From Donghicola eburneus (GTDB lineage Bacteria > Pseudomonadota > Alphaproteobacteria > Rhodobacterales > Rhodobacteraceae): a stretch of DNA of 64,000 nt. The notes below the pieces were generated by a model. The model was not told the DNA's origin. It made no database searches and saw only the letters and a program-made list of their open reading frames with translations. The position numbers and the translations under genes were made by a program. Where the stretch lies: positions 1 to 64,000 of the forward strand of contig NZ_FOXY01000009.1 in the NCBI RefSeq assembly GCF_900115865.1, given 5' to 3'. Shown one piece after another: positions 36,530-45,355 of the stretch (positions are counted from its first letter, which is position 1; each line of letters opens with the position of its first letter).

Positions 36530-37894
36530 ATGCACTGGACTCCGAACACCTTGGAAAGCGGTAAGCCCCGCTACCTCGCTATCGCCGACGCCATCGCGCA
36601 GGATATCAAAGAGGGCCGCCTCAAGGACGGGATGCGCTTGCCGCCACAACGCAAACTCGCCGATGCGCTGGGGATCGACTTTACCACTGTGTCGCGCGCT
36701 TATGCCGAGGCGCAGGCCCGCGGCCATGTGGAAAGCCACGTGGGGCGGGGCACGTTTGTCCGCGGCAGTGTAGTGTCGAACCGGCCCGATCCGGCGCGGT
36801 CGAGCGATGCGGATCTGTCGATGAACATGGCGCCCGAACCCACGGACCCCGAATTGCTACGCAAGATGGAGGCGGGTCTGGGATATGTCTCGGCCAACCT
36901 GATTGACCTGCTGCGCTACCAGTCGCCCGTGGGGGCAGAAAGGGACAAGGTCGCGGCCTCGAGCTGGCTGTCGATGCGCGGCATGGTTCCGTCATTGGAA
37001 CGCGTCGCCGTGACGCCCGGCGCTCATGCAACGATGGCGGCGATCTTCTCGATCATCACCAAACCTGGCGATGTCGTCTTGTGCGAAGCGGTCACTTACC
37101 CCGGTGTCCGCAACGTCGCAGGCCGGTTCGGAGTGCGGTTGGTCGGGATCGAAATGGATGCGGATGGAGTGATCCCCGAAGCGCTGACTGCGACCATTGC
37201 AGAGCATAAGCCCAAGGCGCTTTACCTGAATCCGACGTTGCAAAACCCGACCACGTTGACCACTCCCGCACAGCGGCGCGAGGCCATTGCGGTCGTCATG
37301 CTGAAGCATAACCTCTTCCTGATCGAGGACGACGCCTACGGCTTCATCCCGTCCAAGGCGCCTGCGCCGATTGCATTGTCCGCACCGGAATTGACGTGGC
37401 ATATTGGTGGGTTGGCCAAATGTATTGGGGCAGGTCTCCGGTTGGCGTACACGATCGCGCCGACGGCACGTTGCGCAATGCATCTGTCTCAAGCCATTCG
37501 GGCGCTTTCGGTCATGCCGTCGCCTTTGTCGATGGCGCTGACAACGCAGTGGATCGAGGATGGCACAGCGGATAGCATCCGCCGCTTCATCCGTTCCGAA
37601 AGCGCAGCACGGCAGGCGATCGCCGCCGAGGTTCTGAGTGGGTTCGAATATCTCTCTGCCGAGAACGCCTTCAATCTGTGGCTTACGCTGCCCGAGGGAG
37701 CTTCACGCGCCGATGTGGTTGCGCGTATGGCGCGTCGGCAGATCGGCCTTATGCCGTCTGACGCGTTCACGGTCCTTGGTGCGCCTACAGAGAAAATTCG
37801 CGTTGGGCTTGGTGGCTCGATCACCAGAGATGGGCTAAAAGAGGCGCTTCACGGCCTCTCCAACGCTTTGGTTCCAAATACATTTATGGGTTAA
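36530..37894 (+). CDS. MocR-type GntR regulator with aminotransferase domain
   Basis: The protein is 454 residues from ATG 36530 (GAAGGG upstream). A winged helix-turn-helix (about 12-75: DIKEGRLKDGMRLPPQRKLADALGIDFTTVSRAY in two pieces) is joined to a fold-type I aminotransferase domain. That domain shows ALYLNPTLQNPTT, the PLP Asp in LIEDDAYGFIP, and the Schiff-base Lys in HIGGLAKCIGAGLRLAY. MocR proteins use PLP or amine ligands to control amino-acid, vitamin B6 or amine metabolism. No obvious target operon is adjacent. The next gene is convergent and overlaps it by four bases. Confidence 0.85.
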   Translation: MHWTPNTLESGKPRYLAIADAIAQDIKEGRLKDGMRLPPQRKLADALGIDFTTVSRAYAEAQARGHVESHVGRGTFVRGSVVSNRPDPARSSDADLSMNMAPEPTDPELLRKMEAGLGYVSANLIDLLRYQSPVGAERDKVAASSWLSMRGMVPSLERVAVTPGAHATMAAIFSIITKPGDVVLCEAVTYPGVRNVAGRFGVRLVGIEMDADGVIPEALTATIAEHKPKALYLNPTLQNPTTLTTPAQRREAIAVVMLKHNLFLIEDDAYGFIPSKAPAPIALSAPELTWHIGGLAKCIGAGLRLAYTIAPTARCAMHLSQAIRALSVMPSPLSMALTTQWIEDGTADSIRRFIRSESAARQAIAAEVLSGFEYLSAENAFNLWLTLPEGASRADVVARMARRQIGLMPSDAFTVLGAPTEKIRVGLGGSITRDGLKEALHGLSNALVPNTFMG

Positions 37895-38238
37895 TCGGTT
37901 GATTTCGCCTCTCCAAATCCGTGCATACCCTTTGCCCACTGAATCGCAACAAATCCGCCTTTTACGGGAGGAAGCATCGCCAAAGAAAGCGCAATAGCAC
38001 CCACGCTAATGATCAAAGCAAGCACTAAGGGAGCATCCACAAACGGTTTGTACATCAGGTGCATCGCCACACCGGCAATGTGGCAAACGAGCAATATCAC
38101 CACATATGCGGGTCCGTCATCCGCGCGCTGCGGTGTTAAGTCCAGCGCGCACGACTCGCAGCTAGCCTTTACCTTCAGGTAGCCTCGAAACAATTTGCCA
38201 TTCCCACATTTCGGGCAGCGCAAACGAAAGCCGTTCAT
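37891..38238 (-). CDS. DUF983 family membrane protein
   Basis: The protein is 115 residues from ATG 38238. An N-terminal zinc-ribbon (RCPKCGNGKLFRGYL...CESCALDL) is followed by DDGPAYVVILLVCHIAG and a second hydrophobic helix (LVLALIISVGAIALSLAML), the standard DUF983 layout. Function is unknown; the family is widespread in alphaproteobacteria. The longer frame from 38307 has no better start. It converges on the MocR gene. Confidence 0.75.
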   Translation of the reverse strand: MNGFRLRCPKCGNGKLFRGYLKVKASCESCALDLTPQRADDGPAYVVILLVCHIAGVAMHLMYKPFVDAPLVLALIISVGAIALSLAMLPPVKGGFVAIQWAKGMHGFGEAKSTD

Positions 38239-39082
38239 GAGCGCTGTTCTGGAATCTCTACTTTCACACACGGAGTGTCTCCCTTGACTATGGCACGCAA
38301 GCGGCACGAGCGAGTGTCACTCGCACGCGACTTCTCAACACCATTACCTCGGCGTCAAAACCCAATCAATGCGACACATTAGTGCAATCAATCGTGCATA
38401 CATTTTAATCCACTATTCGTCACCCAATGGACCTTGCTGCACATATCAGTGAAAGAAATTCCCCTCCGGAATCCTGATGGCTAGAGCGTCTCGGCTTGAA
38501 CCTGACTGGTTTAGCTTCCCCTTGGCGATCAGATGTGAGTCATCTCGTTTGGAAGGATGGATCAGGTCAGCGCCCTTTCTTTTATCCCTTCGGTCGCGGC
38601 TTCAGAAATACATTGAAGAAGAGTTAAGCGGGGCGCGGCAGGCGCGGACCAAAGGCCATGCGAAACCTACCTGCCAAGGACCGCGCGGGAGGGGAAAGCT
38701 CGCTCCGCATCAGGCCCTTGCCATGCGCACGCCTGCCGAGGCATTCAGATTAACGGCTTAAACTGAGCAGAAAATGCTGGGTCAATACAGACTTGAGGAC
38801 CTGATGAAGCTGCACCGCAGCACTTTGGAAACGAAGTAAATGGAGATTGCGCCGCTTCCGCCTTGCAATCCATTGGGGCGTGATCTTGCTGCCTCATGAA
38901 TGGTGCTGTCTCAAGATGACAAGAAACGGGTTTCTTCATCTCTCGTGGCAGCATCGCTGAAGTCGTCTTCGTCGGGAATGCGTCCGAAGGCGATCTTTGC
39001 ACCAACATAGCCACCCTCAATTTCTGTCTGGGTGCCGAGCGATAGAGCCTTGGCTCCGTGCATGTGCCGGATGGTGTCCATC
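38239..39082. other. Gene-poor region with IS debris
   Basis: About 840 bases between DUF983 and the IS6 element. A recognisable IS3 right-end remnant lies at 38699-38791. The segment against the IS6 left end (38908-39082) keeps an open minus-strand frame (GAKALSLGTQTEIEGGYVGAKIAFG) that could be the tail of a gene cut by the IS, but I cannot identify it. Confidence 0.4.
38699..38791 (+). mobile_element. IS3-family right-end remnant
   Basis: This encodes PHQALAMRTPAEAFRLTA and a stop at 38761, followed by CTGAGCAGAAAATGCTGGGTCA. It is the same OrfB C-terminus and terminal repeat as the fragment at 15711-15824, in the opposite orientation. Only the final 18 codons and the IS tip survive. Confidence 0.7.
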
Positions 39083-39891
39083 GGCATTGCCAAGTTGTTT
39101 AAGGCCGCCGCAGCCGGTAGAGGTCTGGGATGTTGATCCCATCTTCTATGCTTCGCCTGAAGGGCTATCGTTTTCCGCGTGACGTCGTGGCCTATGCGGT
39201 TTGGGCTTACCACCGCTTTGCCCTTAGCACCGCGGATGTGGAAGATCTTTTGGCGGAGCGCGGCGTGATCGTCAGCCGCGAAATCATACGCCTTTGGGTC
39301 AACCGGTTTGGTTCGCATTTTGCCGCTTGTATTCGCCGCGATCGTCCGCGCCCGAACGACAAGTGGCACATGGATGAGGTTGTGATCCCGATCAATGGCG
39401 TGAAGCACTGGCTTTGGCGCGCGGTCGACGCCAATGGTGACACGCTCGACATTCTGGTTCAGACACGCCGCAACGCGAAGGCCGCCAAGCGCTTTCTGGC
39501 AAGGCTGATTGCTCAATTCGGCCAGCCAAGGGTTGTCATCACCGACAAGCTACGCAGCTACATCAAACCGATCGCACGCCAGGCACCGGGTGCCGATCAT
39601 CGGGCACACAAGCGTCTCAACAACATGATTGAGGGCAGCCACAGACCGACCCGGCGGCGGGAGAAAATCATGGGGCGGTTCAAGTCACCCAGGCAGGCAC
39701 AGCGGTTCCTCGCTGCCCATGACCAGATCAACGTCCTCTTCAAACCACGCCGTTATCGCCTCACCGCCAACTCCTATCGTCATGCAAGGGCTGATGCTTT
39801 CAGCCTCTGGACCGACTATGCCTGCGAGATGACCGCCTGACGGGCTGGGGTCAGGCTGCATTCGGCCAGATGAAAACAACTTGGCAATGCC
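39083..39891 (+). mobile_element. IS6-family insertion sequence
   Basis: The 809-bp element is bounded by GGCATTGCCAAGTTGTTT (39083-39100) and its inverse ending GGCAATGCC (39891). The eight flanking bases differ on the two sides (TGTCCATC and CTTGCGGC), so there is no target duplication. This suggests that IS6-mediated deletion or cointegrate resolution joined unrelated sequences here. The right end abuts a decapitated SDR gene. Confidence 0.85.
39130..39840 (+). CDS. IS6-family transposase
   Basis: The 236-residue DDE transposase has the order typical of IS6/IS26: YRFPRDVVAYAVWAYHRFALSTADVEDLLAERG in two helices, the DDE segments WHMDEVVIPINGVKHWLWRAVD (Asp), PRVVITDKLRSY (Asp) and AHKRLNNMIEGSHRPTRRRE (Glu region). 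All catalytic blocks are present and the frame is open, so the element is probably active. Confidence 0.88.
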   Translation: MLIPSSMLRLKGYRFPRDVVAYAVWAYHRFALSTADVEDLLAERGVIVSREIIRLWVNRFGSHFAACIRRDRPRPNDKWHMDEVVIPINGVKHWLWRAVDANGDTLDILVQTRRNAKAAKRFLARLIAQFGQPRVVITDKLRSYIKPIARQAPGADHRAHKRLNNMIEGSHRPTRRREKIMGRFKSPRQAQRFLAAHDQINVLFKPRRYRLTANSYRHARADAFSLWTDYACEMTA

Positions 39892-40695
39892 CTTGCGGCC
39901 TCTGGCCACACTGTGGTCGCGACGATGCGCGCCACGGAAACCAAGAACCTTGAACACGCAAGATCCCTGCGCGATGCGGGCCTGTATGTGGTTGACCTAG
40001 ACGTGACTGATACCAGATCGGTCGAGGCCGCAGTCTCCCATGTGATCGAAAACATCGGAAACATTGACGTTGTGGTGAATAATGCGGGTGTAGCATCGGC
40101 GGGTGTATCCGAAGCTTTTTCTGACGCGCAAATGGCCAAACTCTTTGATGTCAACGTGCTAGGACTGCAGCGCGTCACACGTGCGGTTTTGCCGTCCATG
40201 CGCGCTCAGGGCTCTGGGCTGATTGTGAACATCGGCTCCATTTTGGGTCGCGTGACCTTTCCGTTTTTTGGGATTTACGGGGCCAGCAAATTCGCAGTCG
40301 AAGCACTGAGCGAGAGCTATCGCTACGAGTTATCGCAACTTGGCATTGATGTGACTCTTGTTCAGCCTAGCGCCTATCCGACGCAGATGTACGCCAGCGC
40401 CGATCAGCCGACGGATTTGGCGCGCGTGGAGTCCTATGGCGCGGTCGGCCAGATCCCTGCCGCGATGTTTGAGCAATTTATGTCGATGCTCTCGGGCGAC
40501 GATGCCCCAAATCCGCAGGATATCGCAGATGCTGTCGCCAGCCTTGTCGACCAACCTACAGGTCAAAGGGCCGCGCGTTTAGTGGTCGGCAACGGCTTTG
40601 GCGCGGATCAGATCAATGCCACAACCGAGCCGGTGCAGGCGCAAACGCTCGAGGCGCTTGGGCTATCTCACTTGGCCTTGGTCAAAGCCGCCTAA
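39892..40695 (+). pseudogene. SDR oxidoreductase truncated by IS6
   Basis: The frame is open right from the IS6 edge and reads LAASGHTVVATMRATETKN, the usual sequence after the Rossmann TGxxxGIG loop of a short-chain dehydrogenase. That loop and the first strand are missing. The remaining parts are intact: NNAG, the catalytic S...YGASK (Ser, Tyr, Lys) block, and a DVTLVQPSAYPT segment. Without the nucleotide-binding loop the product should not bind NAD(P). ATG 39913 is the first possible start. It was probably a class with large C-terminal extension acting on small alcohols or ketones. Confidence 0.75.
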
Positions 40696-40918
40696 GGCGC
40701 CGGGTCGGGGCCTCTGCCCCGACCTGTGTCCACGCATCGCGAATGCAGTTTGAACCTAAGCATTGAAGGTGGGTGGTATTGCGGAGCGGTCTGCAACCGT
40801 CTGCGCAGACCTTTCCGTGGCGCGACGTCAGCGGCCCCCAAAGCGTATAATTTTCACTCTATAGACGTCGTTACAGTTGGACATGACGGGCTTGCATCAA
40901 CATCACACGGGTGGCCCG

Positions 40919-41752
40919 TTAAAGACGCGCAAGAAGCTCAGTCTTTTTGGTAGAGAACTCTTCGTCCGTTAGAACACCCATCTCTTTCAACTGCCCTAGT
41001 TTTTCTAGCGCAGAGAAGATGGCCTCAACGTCCTGCAGAGAGCCATGTACCGTTTGCGCCGAACTTGGCGCGGATTGGACAGGCTCTGCCTCCGCTCGCA
41101 TGGAAGGTTCAGCCAAAGCCTGCTCCGAAGTCGGCTGATCAGACTCCGACGAATGTGCCTCAACTGAGACCGGATTTACCACGGGCAGGTCCGCCAAACG
41201 CACCGCCCCGTACTGGCTCGTGAAAGTCCAACTCGCATCACCCGATTGCTGCTGGCCCACACCGCCGATGCTGTGGTCAAGCGTGTCATAGACAGTGATC
41301 CGACCCTCTAAATTTGTCGCCAATCGGCGGCACGTAGGGAAGATCGCATAGCTTAGACCATTCTGACTCCCCGAAGAGGAGGGTTGCCCCAACTCGGCAG
41401 GCCACCAATTCCCGCCGGACCATGTCAGAGAGACCCCGTTGCCTTGGGCCTGCCAGCTGCCAGTGTGTTGCGGACGTTCATATAGCGGCGATTGGGCGTG
41501 CGCACTCGAAATCTCGCCACAGAGGTTGGACACAGTCGCTTGCAGGCCGGTGTTGAACATATCGCCTACCATGGTCATGCCGCCCAACGACCATTGCCCC
41601 ATGCCACCCAATTCAGGGATCGAAAATTGAGCCTGTGTCCCTCCGCCGCGGACAACTGCGTCGATCATCGCACGCACTGCTTGCTCCGAGAGGCCGTACC
41701 GATGGCTCAGATCGGTGAGAAGTGTCGTGCCGGCTGGTGTCAGTTGATCCAT
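40919..41752 (-). CDS. SHOCT-domain protein
   Basis: The protein is 277 residues from ATG 41752 (MDQLTPAGTTLLTDLSHRYG). The C-terminal 35 residues (EAIFSALEKLGQLKEMGVLTDEEFSTKKTELL, split in two helices) are a SHOCT domain, a short oligomerisation module. The N-terminal part (GLSEQAVRAMIDAVVRGGGTQAQFSIPELGG) and the Gly/Ser/Trp-rich centre (QWSLGGMTMVGDMFN; SLTWSGGNWWP) match a class of SHOCT proteins seen in bacteria, whose role is unknown. A longer frame runs to 41926 but looks non-coding. Confidence 0.65.
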   Translation of the reverse strand: MDQLTPAGTTLLTDLSHRYGLSEQAVRAMIDAVVRGGGTQAQFSIPELGGMGQWSLGGMTMVGDMFNTGLQATVSNLCGEISSAHAQSPLYERPQHTGSWQAQGNGVSLTWSGGNWWPAELGQPSSSGSQNGLSYAIFPTCRRLATNLEGRITVYDTLDHSIGGVGQQQSGDASWTFTSQYGAVRLADLPVVNPVSVEAHSSESDQPTSEQALAEPSMRAEAEPVQSAPSSAQTVHGSLQDVEAIFSALEKLGQLKEMGVLTDEEFSTKKTELLARL

Positions 41753-42177
41753 AAAACCTCGCCGATCACGCGGCGCCCCCAATAAAATATGGACCCGAGT
41801 AACATGCGACGTGTCCCGCGAACACCCCGCGCACACGTTATGTGAACATGCCGCCTCGGCGTAATCGCCCAAAGGCTGCAAGGGGAGGAAAGTGCTCCGA
41901 TCAATCCAAAAAATTTCGATTATCAAAATGCGATCAGCGCCAGACAGTCCGCACGCAATCCGCTGACTATTTGATCGAGAAATTCAGGCTTCCAGCCGTT
42001 GCTGTAGCGGCACTCTCATCGCGTTCGCCAGTAGAGATCATCTCGCAATTTGCAAATAATTTTTGATCGTCTCGCAGCATGCCACGGCAACCCCTGCGAG
42101 AAATGCACAAAATTAATATACCTAAGCGAAAATAATCATTAGGATGGCTGACGTAACGAGTTTCGGGAAGTCAAATC
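41753..42177. other. Divergent intergenic region
   Basis: About 425 bases between the SHOCT gene and the sensor kinase, presumably containing both promoters. A 74-codon plus-strand frame (41842-42066) is arginine/serine-rich without a ribosome-binding site, and I do not call it. Confidence 0.4.
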
Positions 42178-43539
42178 ATGCTCCAGCCAGTGCCATTGCG
42201 CCTTAGCCAGAGAAATCGGGCCAGCGAAGCTCAGATGCTTCGTACTCTCAACACTTTTGCGGTTGATCTGATGTCGATCCCCTCTGTGGATGACCTGTTT
42301 TGGTATGTCGCGCAGAATGTGGTGGGTAAGTTGGGGTTCGTCGACTGCGTGATCTATCAATCGAACGAGATGCAAACAGAGTTGACGCAAGTCGCGGCAT
42401 GGGGGGAGAAGAATCCCTATGGCCGGAACATCATCAATCCACTGATTATCCCTTTTGGCCGTGGCATCACAGGGCAGGTAGCGCAAAGCCGCCAGCCTAT
42501 TATCGTCGATGATCTGTTGAGCGATGTGGACTACATCGCAGACACCGAACCGGCACGATCCGAAATTTGCGTCCCATTGATTAGTGCAGGCCGCATCGCG
42601 GGCGTGATCGACAGCGAGCATCCCGATGTCGCCGCCTTTGACGAGCGCGAACTGGAAATCCTGAGCACCGTGGCCGCGATGACGAGCGCCAAGTTAGATT
42701 TGCTGGCCGAAACCGAGCGCTCGCAGCGGCGCTACGAAGATCTGGTGATCACTCACACTCAGCTAACCCGCGAGACGAAGAACAGGAAGTCTCTGGAAGC
42801 CAAGCTGTTCGAGTCGCGTAAGCAAGAGGCAATTGGACGACTGGCAGGCCGGTTCGCTCACGAATTCAACAACTTACTCACCGTGATTTCTGGGAACATC
42901 GAACTGCTCCAGTTGGATGCGCCAGAGGTGGGCGGGCACAACACCCTACACGATGCACGGATGGCGTCGGCGCGGGGCGAACAGTTGATTCGAGACATGC
43001 TCGCCTTTGCCCAGAAAACGCGGCTTGTGCCCGAAACCGCAGACCTGAACGCATTAGTCTCGGCGTTCTGTTTCGAATGCGAGGACTCATTGGGGCGTCA
43101 GGTCGATCAAAATTTGGCGGCTGGCCTGTGGCCCGTATCCGTGGATCGATCAGCACTCGAGAACATGCTCCTCGCCCTTATTTTAAACGGGATCGAGGCG
43201 ATGCCAGACGATGGTATCTTCGAAATCAAAACAGAGAACATTTTTCATACTCTGACAGACGGGCGGAATAGCCCAACCGATTTGACGCCGGGACGCTACG
43301 TGCGCCTTAGCGTTACAGATCAAGGGGTCGGAATTTCTCCCGACCTGTTAACTCAAATTTTTGATCCATTTTTTACAACCAAAACAGTTGGAGAAGGCAC
43401 CGGTCTCGGTCTTTCGATGGTTTTAGGGGTCATGCGTCAGTCCGGCGGCACCGTCGCAGTACGCAGTGAGGTCGGCCAAGGCACGACCTTTGACCTCTAC
43501 TTTCCAGCAGCCAGCGGTGTGAATGAATTTGTTACCTAG
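42178..43539 (+). CDS. GAF-domain sensor histidine kinase
   Basis: The protein has 453 residues. Residues about 25-175 form a GAF domain (VAAWGEKNPYG, IPFGRGITGQVAQSRQPIIVDD, SEICVPLISAGRIAGVIDSEHP). A short coiled coil and an H-box with H228 (GRFAHEFNNLLTVI) follow. The ATPase domain has the N box (LILNGIEAM), G1 (DQGVGIS), F box (FDPFFTTK) and G2 (GTGLGLSMV). It has no membrane segment, so it senses a cytoplasmic ligand. No response-regulator gene is adjacent, so it is orphan within this window. A 2-oxoglutarate oxygenase gene follows 20 bases later and may share its transcript. Confidence 0.85.
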   Translation: MLQPVPLRLSQRNRASEAQMLRTLNTFAVDLMSIPSVDDLFWYVAQNVVGKLGFVDCVIYQSNEMQTELTQVAAWGEKNPYGRNIINPLIIPFGRGITGQVAQSRQPIIVDDLLSDVDYIADTEPARSEICVPLISAGRIAGVIDSEHPDVAAFDERELEILSTVAAMTSAKLDLLAETERSQRRYEDLVITHTQLTRETKNRKSLEAKLFESRKQEAIGRLAGRFAHEFNNLLTVISGNIELLQLDAPEVGGHNTLHDARMASARGEQLIRDMLAFAQKTRLVPETADLNALVSAFCFECEDSLGRQVDQNLAAGLWPVSVDRSALENMLLALILNGIEAMPDDGIFEIKTENIFHTLTDGRNSPTDLTPGRYVRLSVTDQGVGISPDLLTQIFDPFFTTKTVGEGTGLGLSMVLGVMRQSGGTVAVRSEVGQGTTFDLYFPAASGVNEFVT

Positions 43540-43559
43540 TATATTACATTGGAGGTTCG

Positions 43560-44636
43560 TTGCTTGTGGGAACTATAATCGAAAAAAGGAATGCGAGCAG
43601 CGCAGGTACGGTTGGGCACCTGCCACTAATTGACATCAGCGGTATCAGAAGCGCGGACAACAGGCGGCTTCGAGAAATCGCAGATGAAATCGGGAATGCC
43701 GCACGGGAAATCGGCTTCTTCAGAATTATCGGACATGGCATTGATCTCGATCTGGTCGAAAGGACATACCAGCAAGCCCAGCAGTTCTTTGCCCTGCCGG
43801 AGGCATTCAAACGCCGCTATTACATCGGCCTGAGCACGAACCACCGTGGGTATGTCCCCTTTACCGAGAAAGGCGATTATCCAGATGAAGTGAACCGCAG
43901 CTACGAGGCGTTCGACCTTGGGGTAGATCTGCCCCATGACGATCCTGACTATTTGGCAGGGAACCGCTTGCTGGGTCCGAACGTGTGGCCAGGTGTTGTT
44001 GGCTTCAAGCAGACTGTATCAGCCTATTACGCGCAAATTTCGGCGCTTGGTCGGATCATCAGCACCGCGCTGGAGCTGCACTTGGGACTGCCACCCGGTT
44101 CGATGACCGATCAAATGAGCAAACCCATCTCGCAGTTGCGTCTACTGCATTATGTGCGCCGCAATGCCGAGGTTGACACCAAGTCGGTCAACATGGGGGC
44201 GCACACCGATTATGAATGTCTCACCCTGCTACACACGCGGAACGCGGGCCTGCAGGTGATGACAGCCGAAGATGAATGGATCGATGTACCCGTCGATCGC
44301 CGCGTCTATGTCGTCAATATTGGCGATATGATGGAGGCATGGACCAACGGGCTCCTGCGCTCCACCCCGCACCGTGTTCTGAACCAGAGCCCAGAGCGGT
44401 TCTCGATGCCATATTTCGTTGCAGCGAACCATGGCACCGTGATTAGCCCTTTCCCCGAATTGGTCGGGCGTGGGGAAAAACCAAAGTACGCGCCCTTCAG
44501 GGCCGGGGATCATTTGGAGCGGATGCTGATCCGCGATTTTCCGTATTTAAGAAATCAAGTTCAGAAGGGTTCCACAGAAGGCAACCAGAACGTGGAAAAT
44601 CCCTTCGAAAAGAGAATGAACGGGAGTTCAAATTAA
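43560..44636 (+). CDS. 2-oxoglutarate/Fe(II)-dependent oxygenase (isopenicillin N synthase-like)
   Basis: The protein has up to 358 residues. It has the DIOX_N region (LPLIDISGIR...AREIGFFRIIGHGID) and the double-stranded beta-helix core with iron ligands H215-x-D217 (GAHTDYECLTLLH) and H271 (STPHRVLN), plus the 2OG-binding R280-x-S (PERFSM). Family members hydroxylate, desaturate or cyclise small molecules. TTG 43560 and GTG 43566 are both possible starts behind GGAGG. It lies between the kinase and a LysE-type exporter, so it may process an amino acid-like compound that is exported. Confidence 0.82.
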   Translation: MLVGTIIEKRNASSAGTVGHLPLIDISGIRSADNRRLREIADEIGNAAREIGFFRIIGHGIDLDLVERTYQQAQQFFALPEAFKRRYYIGLSTNHRGYVPFTEKGDYPDEVNRSYEAFDLGVDLPHDDPDYLAGNRLLGPNVWPGVVGFKQTVSAYYAQISALGRIISTALELHLGLPPGSMTDQMSKPISQLRLLHYVRRNAEVDTKSVNMGAHTDYECLTLLHTRNAGLQVMTAEDEWIDVPVDRRVYVVNIGDMMEAWTNGLLRSTPHRVLNQSPERFSMPYFVAANHGTVISPFPELVGRGEKPKYAPFRAGDHLERMLIRDFPYLRNQVQKGSTEGNQNVENPFEKRMNGSSN

Positions 44637-44639
44637 AAT

Positions 44640-45293
44640 ATGCCAAGTTTGGATGCGATGATTGCTGTAGCCCTAGCGGGCTTGGCCCTAAGTGCGACTC
44701 CGGGTCCATCAATGCTCTATGTCTTGTCTCGCACGGTCGGCCAAAGCCGTGCCGCTGGTCTGGCCTCTGCGCTTGGCTTGTGTTTGGGCGGAATTGTTCT
44801 GGCGGTCGCCTCGGCCCTCGGGCTCGCGGCGGTGTTCCAACAGTCCGATTGGCTGGTCGCGGCCCTGCGCTACATCGGTTCGGCCTATCTGATCTGGTTG
44901 GGCTTGGACATGATCCGCAGCGCCAAAGCAGAGTCCCAAGTGACACTTGATGTCGACAGCGTTCAGAAAAGAAGCCTAGGCTCCATCATCTGGCAAGGTG
45001 TCGTCGTTGAGGTTCTAAACCCAAAGACGGTCTTGTTCTTTGCTCTGTTCTTGCCCCCGTTCATCCATGCGGGGGATGCTCAGGGCGCAGTGTCCAGCGT
45101 GACTTTGCAGTTGCTGGTCTTGGGGGCATTGGTCCCACTCACTGCGATTCCTTCGGATTTGGTCGTGGCTTACATGGGCGGCACGATGACACGCGTGCTG
45201 AACCGGCAAAAAGCGATGCGCGAACGGACCGCGTGGGCAGGGGGTCTGATCCTGATCGGGATCGCTCTGAACTTGCATCTACAACTTCTCTGA
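44640..45293 (+). CDS. LysE/RhtB-family amino acid exporter
   Basis: The 217-residue membrane protein has about six hydrophobic segments and the family motif near the N-terminus (ALSATPGPSMLYVLSRTVGQSR), then GLCLGGIVLAVASALGLAAVF and YLIWLGLDMIRS. LysE/RhtB carriers export amino acids or their derivatives using the proton gradient. The gene starts three bases after the oxygenase stop, so the two are co-expressed. A strong terminator follows. Confidence 0.85.
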   Translation: MPSLDAMIAVALAGLALSATPGPSMLYVLSRTVGQSRAAGLASALGLCLGGIVLAVASALGLAAVFQQSDWLVAALRYIGSAYLIWLGLDMIRSAKAESQVTLDVDSVQKRSLGSIIWQGVVVEVLNPKTVLFFALFLPPFIHAGDAQGAVSSVTLQLLVLGALVPLTAIPSDLVVAYMGGTMTRVLNRQKAMRERTAWAGGLILIGIALNLHLQLL

Positions 45294-45305
45294 CGCAATG
45301 AAACC

Positions 45306-45347
45306 AAACGCAGCGCTATAGCCCCAGATGGCAATAGCGCTGCGTTT
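45306..45347. terminator. Bidirectional intrinsic terminator
   Basis: A 14-bp perfect stem, AAACGCAGCGCTAT/ATAGCGCTGCGTTT with a 14-base loop, is followed on the plus strand by more T residues (TTTTTC). It separates the converging LysE-type gene and the NodB-fold hydrolase gene. The A run on the left serves as a T tract for the minus strand. Confidence 0.85.
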
Positions 45348-45355
45348 TTCTTCGT

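Noticed and set aside
39075-39899. 8-bp target duplication of the IS6 element
   Set aside because: The flanking octamers TGTCCATC and CTTGCGGC do not match.
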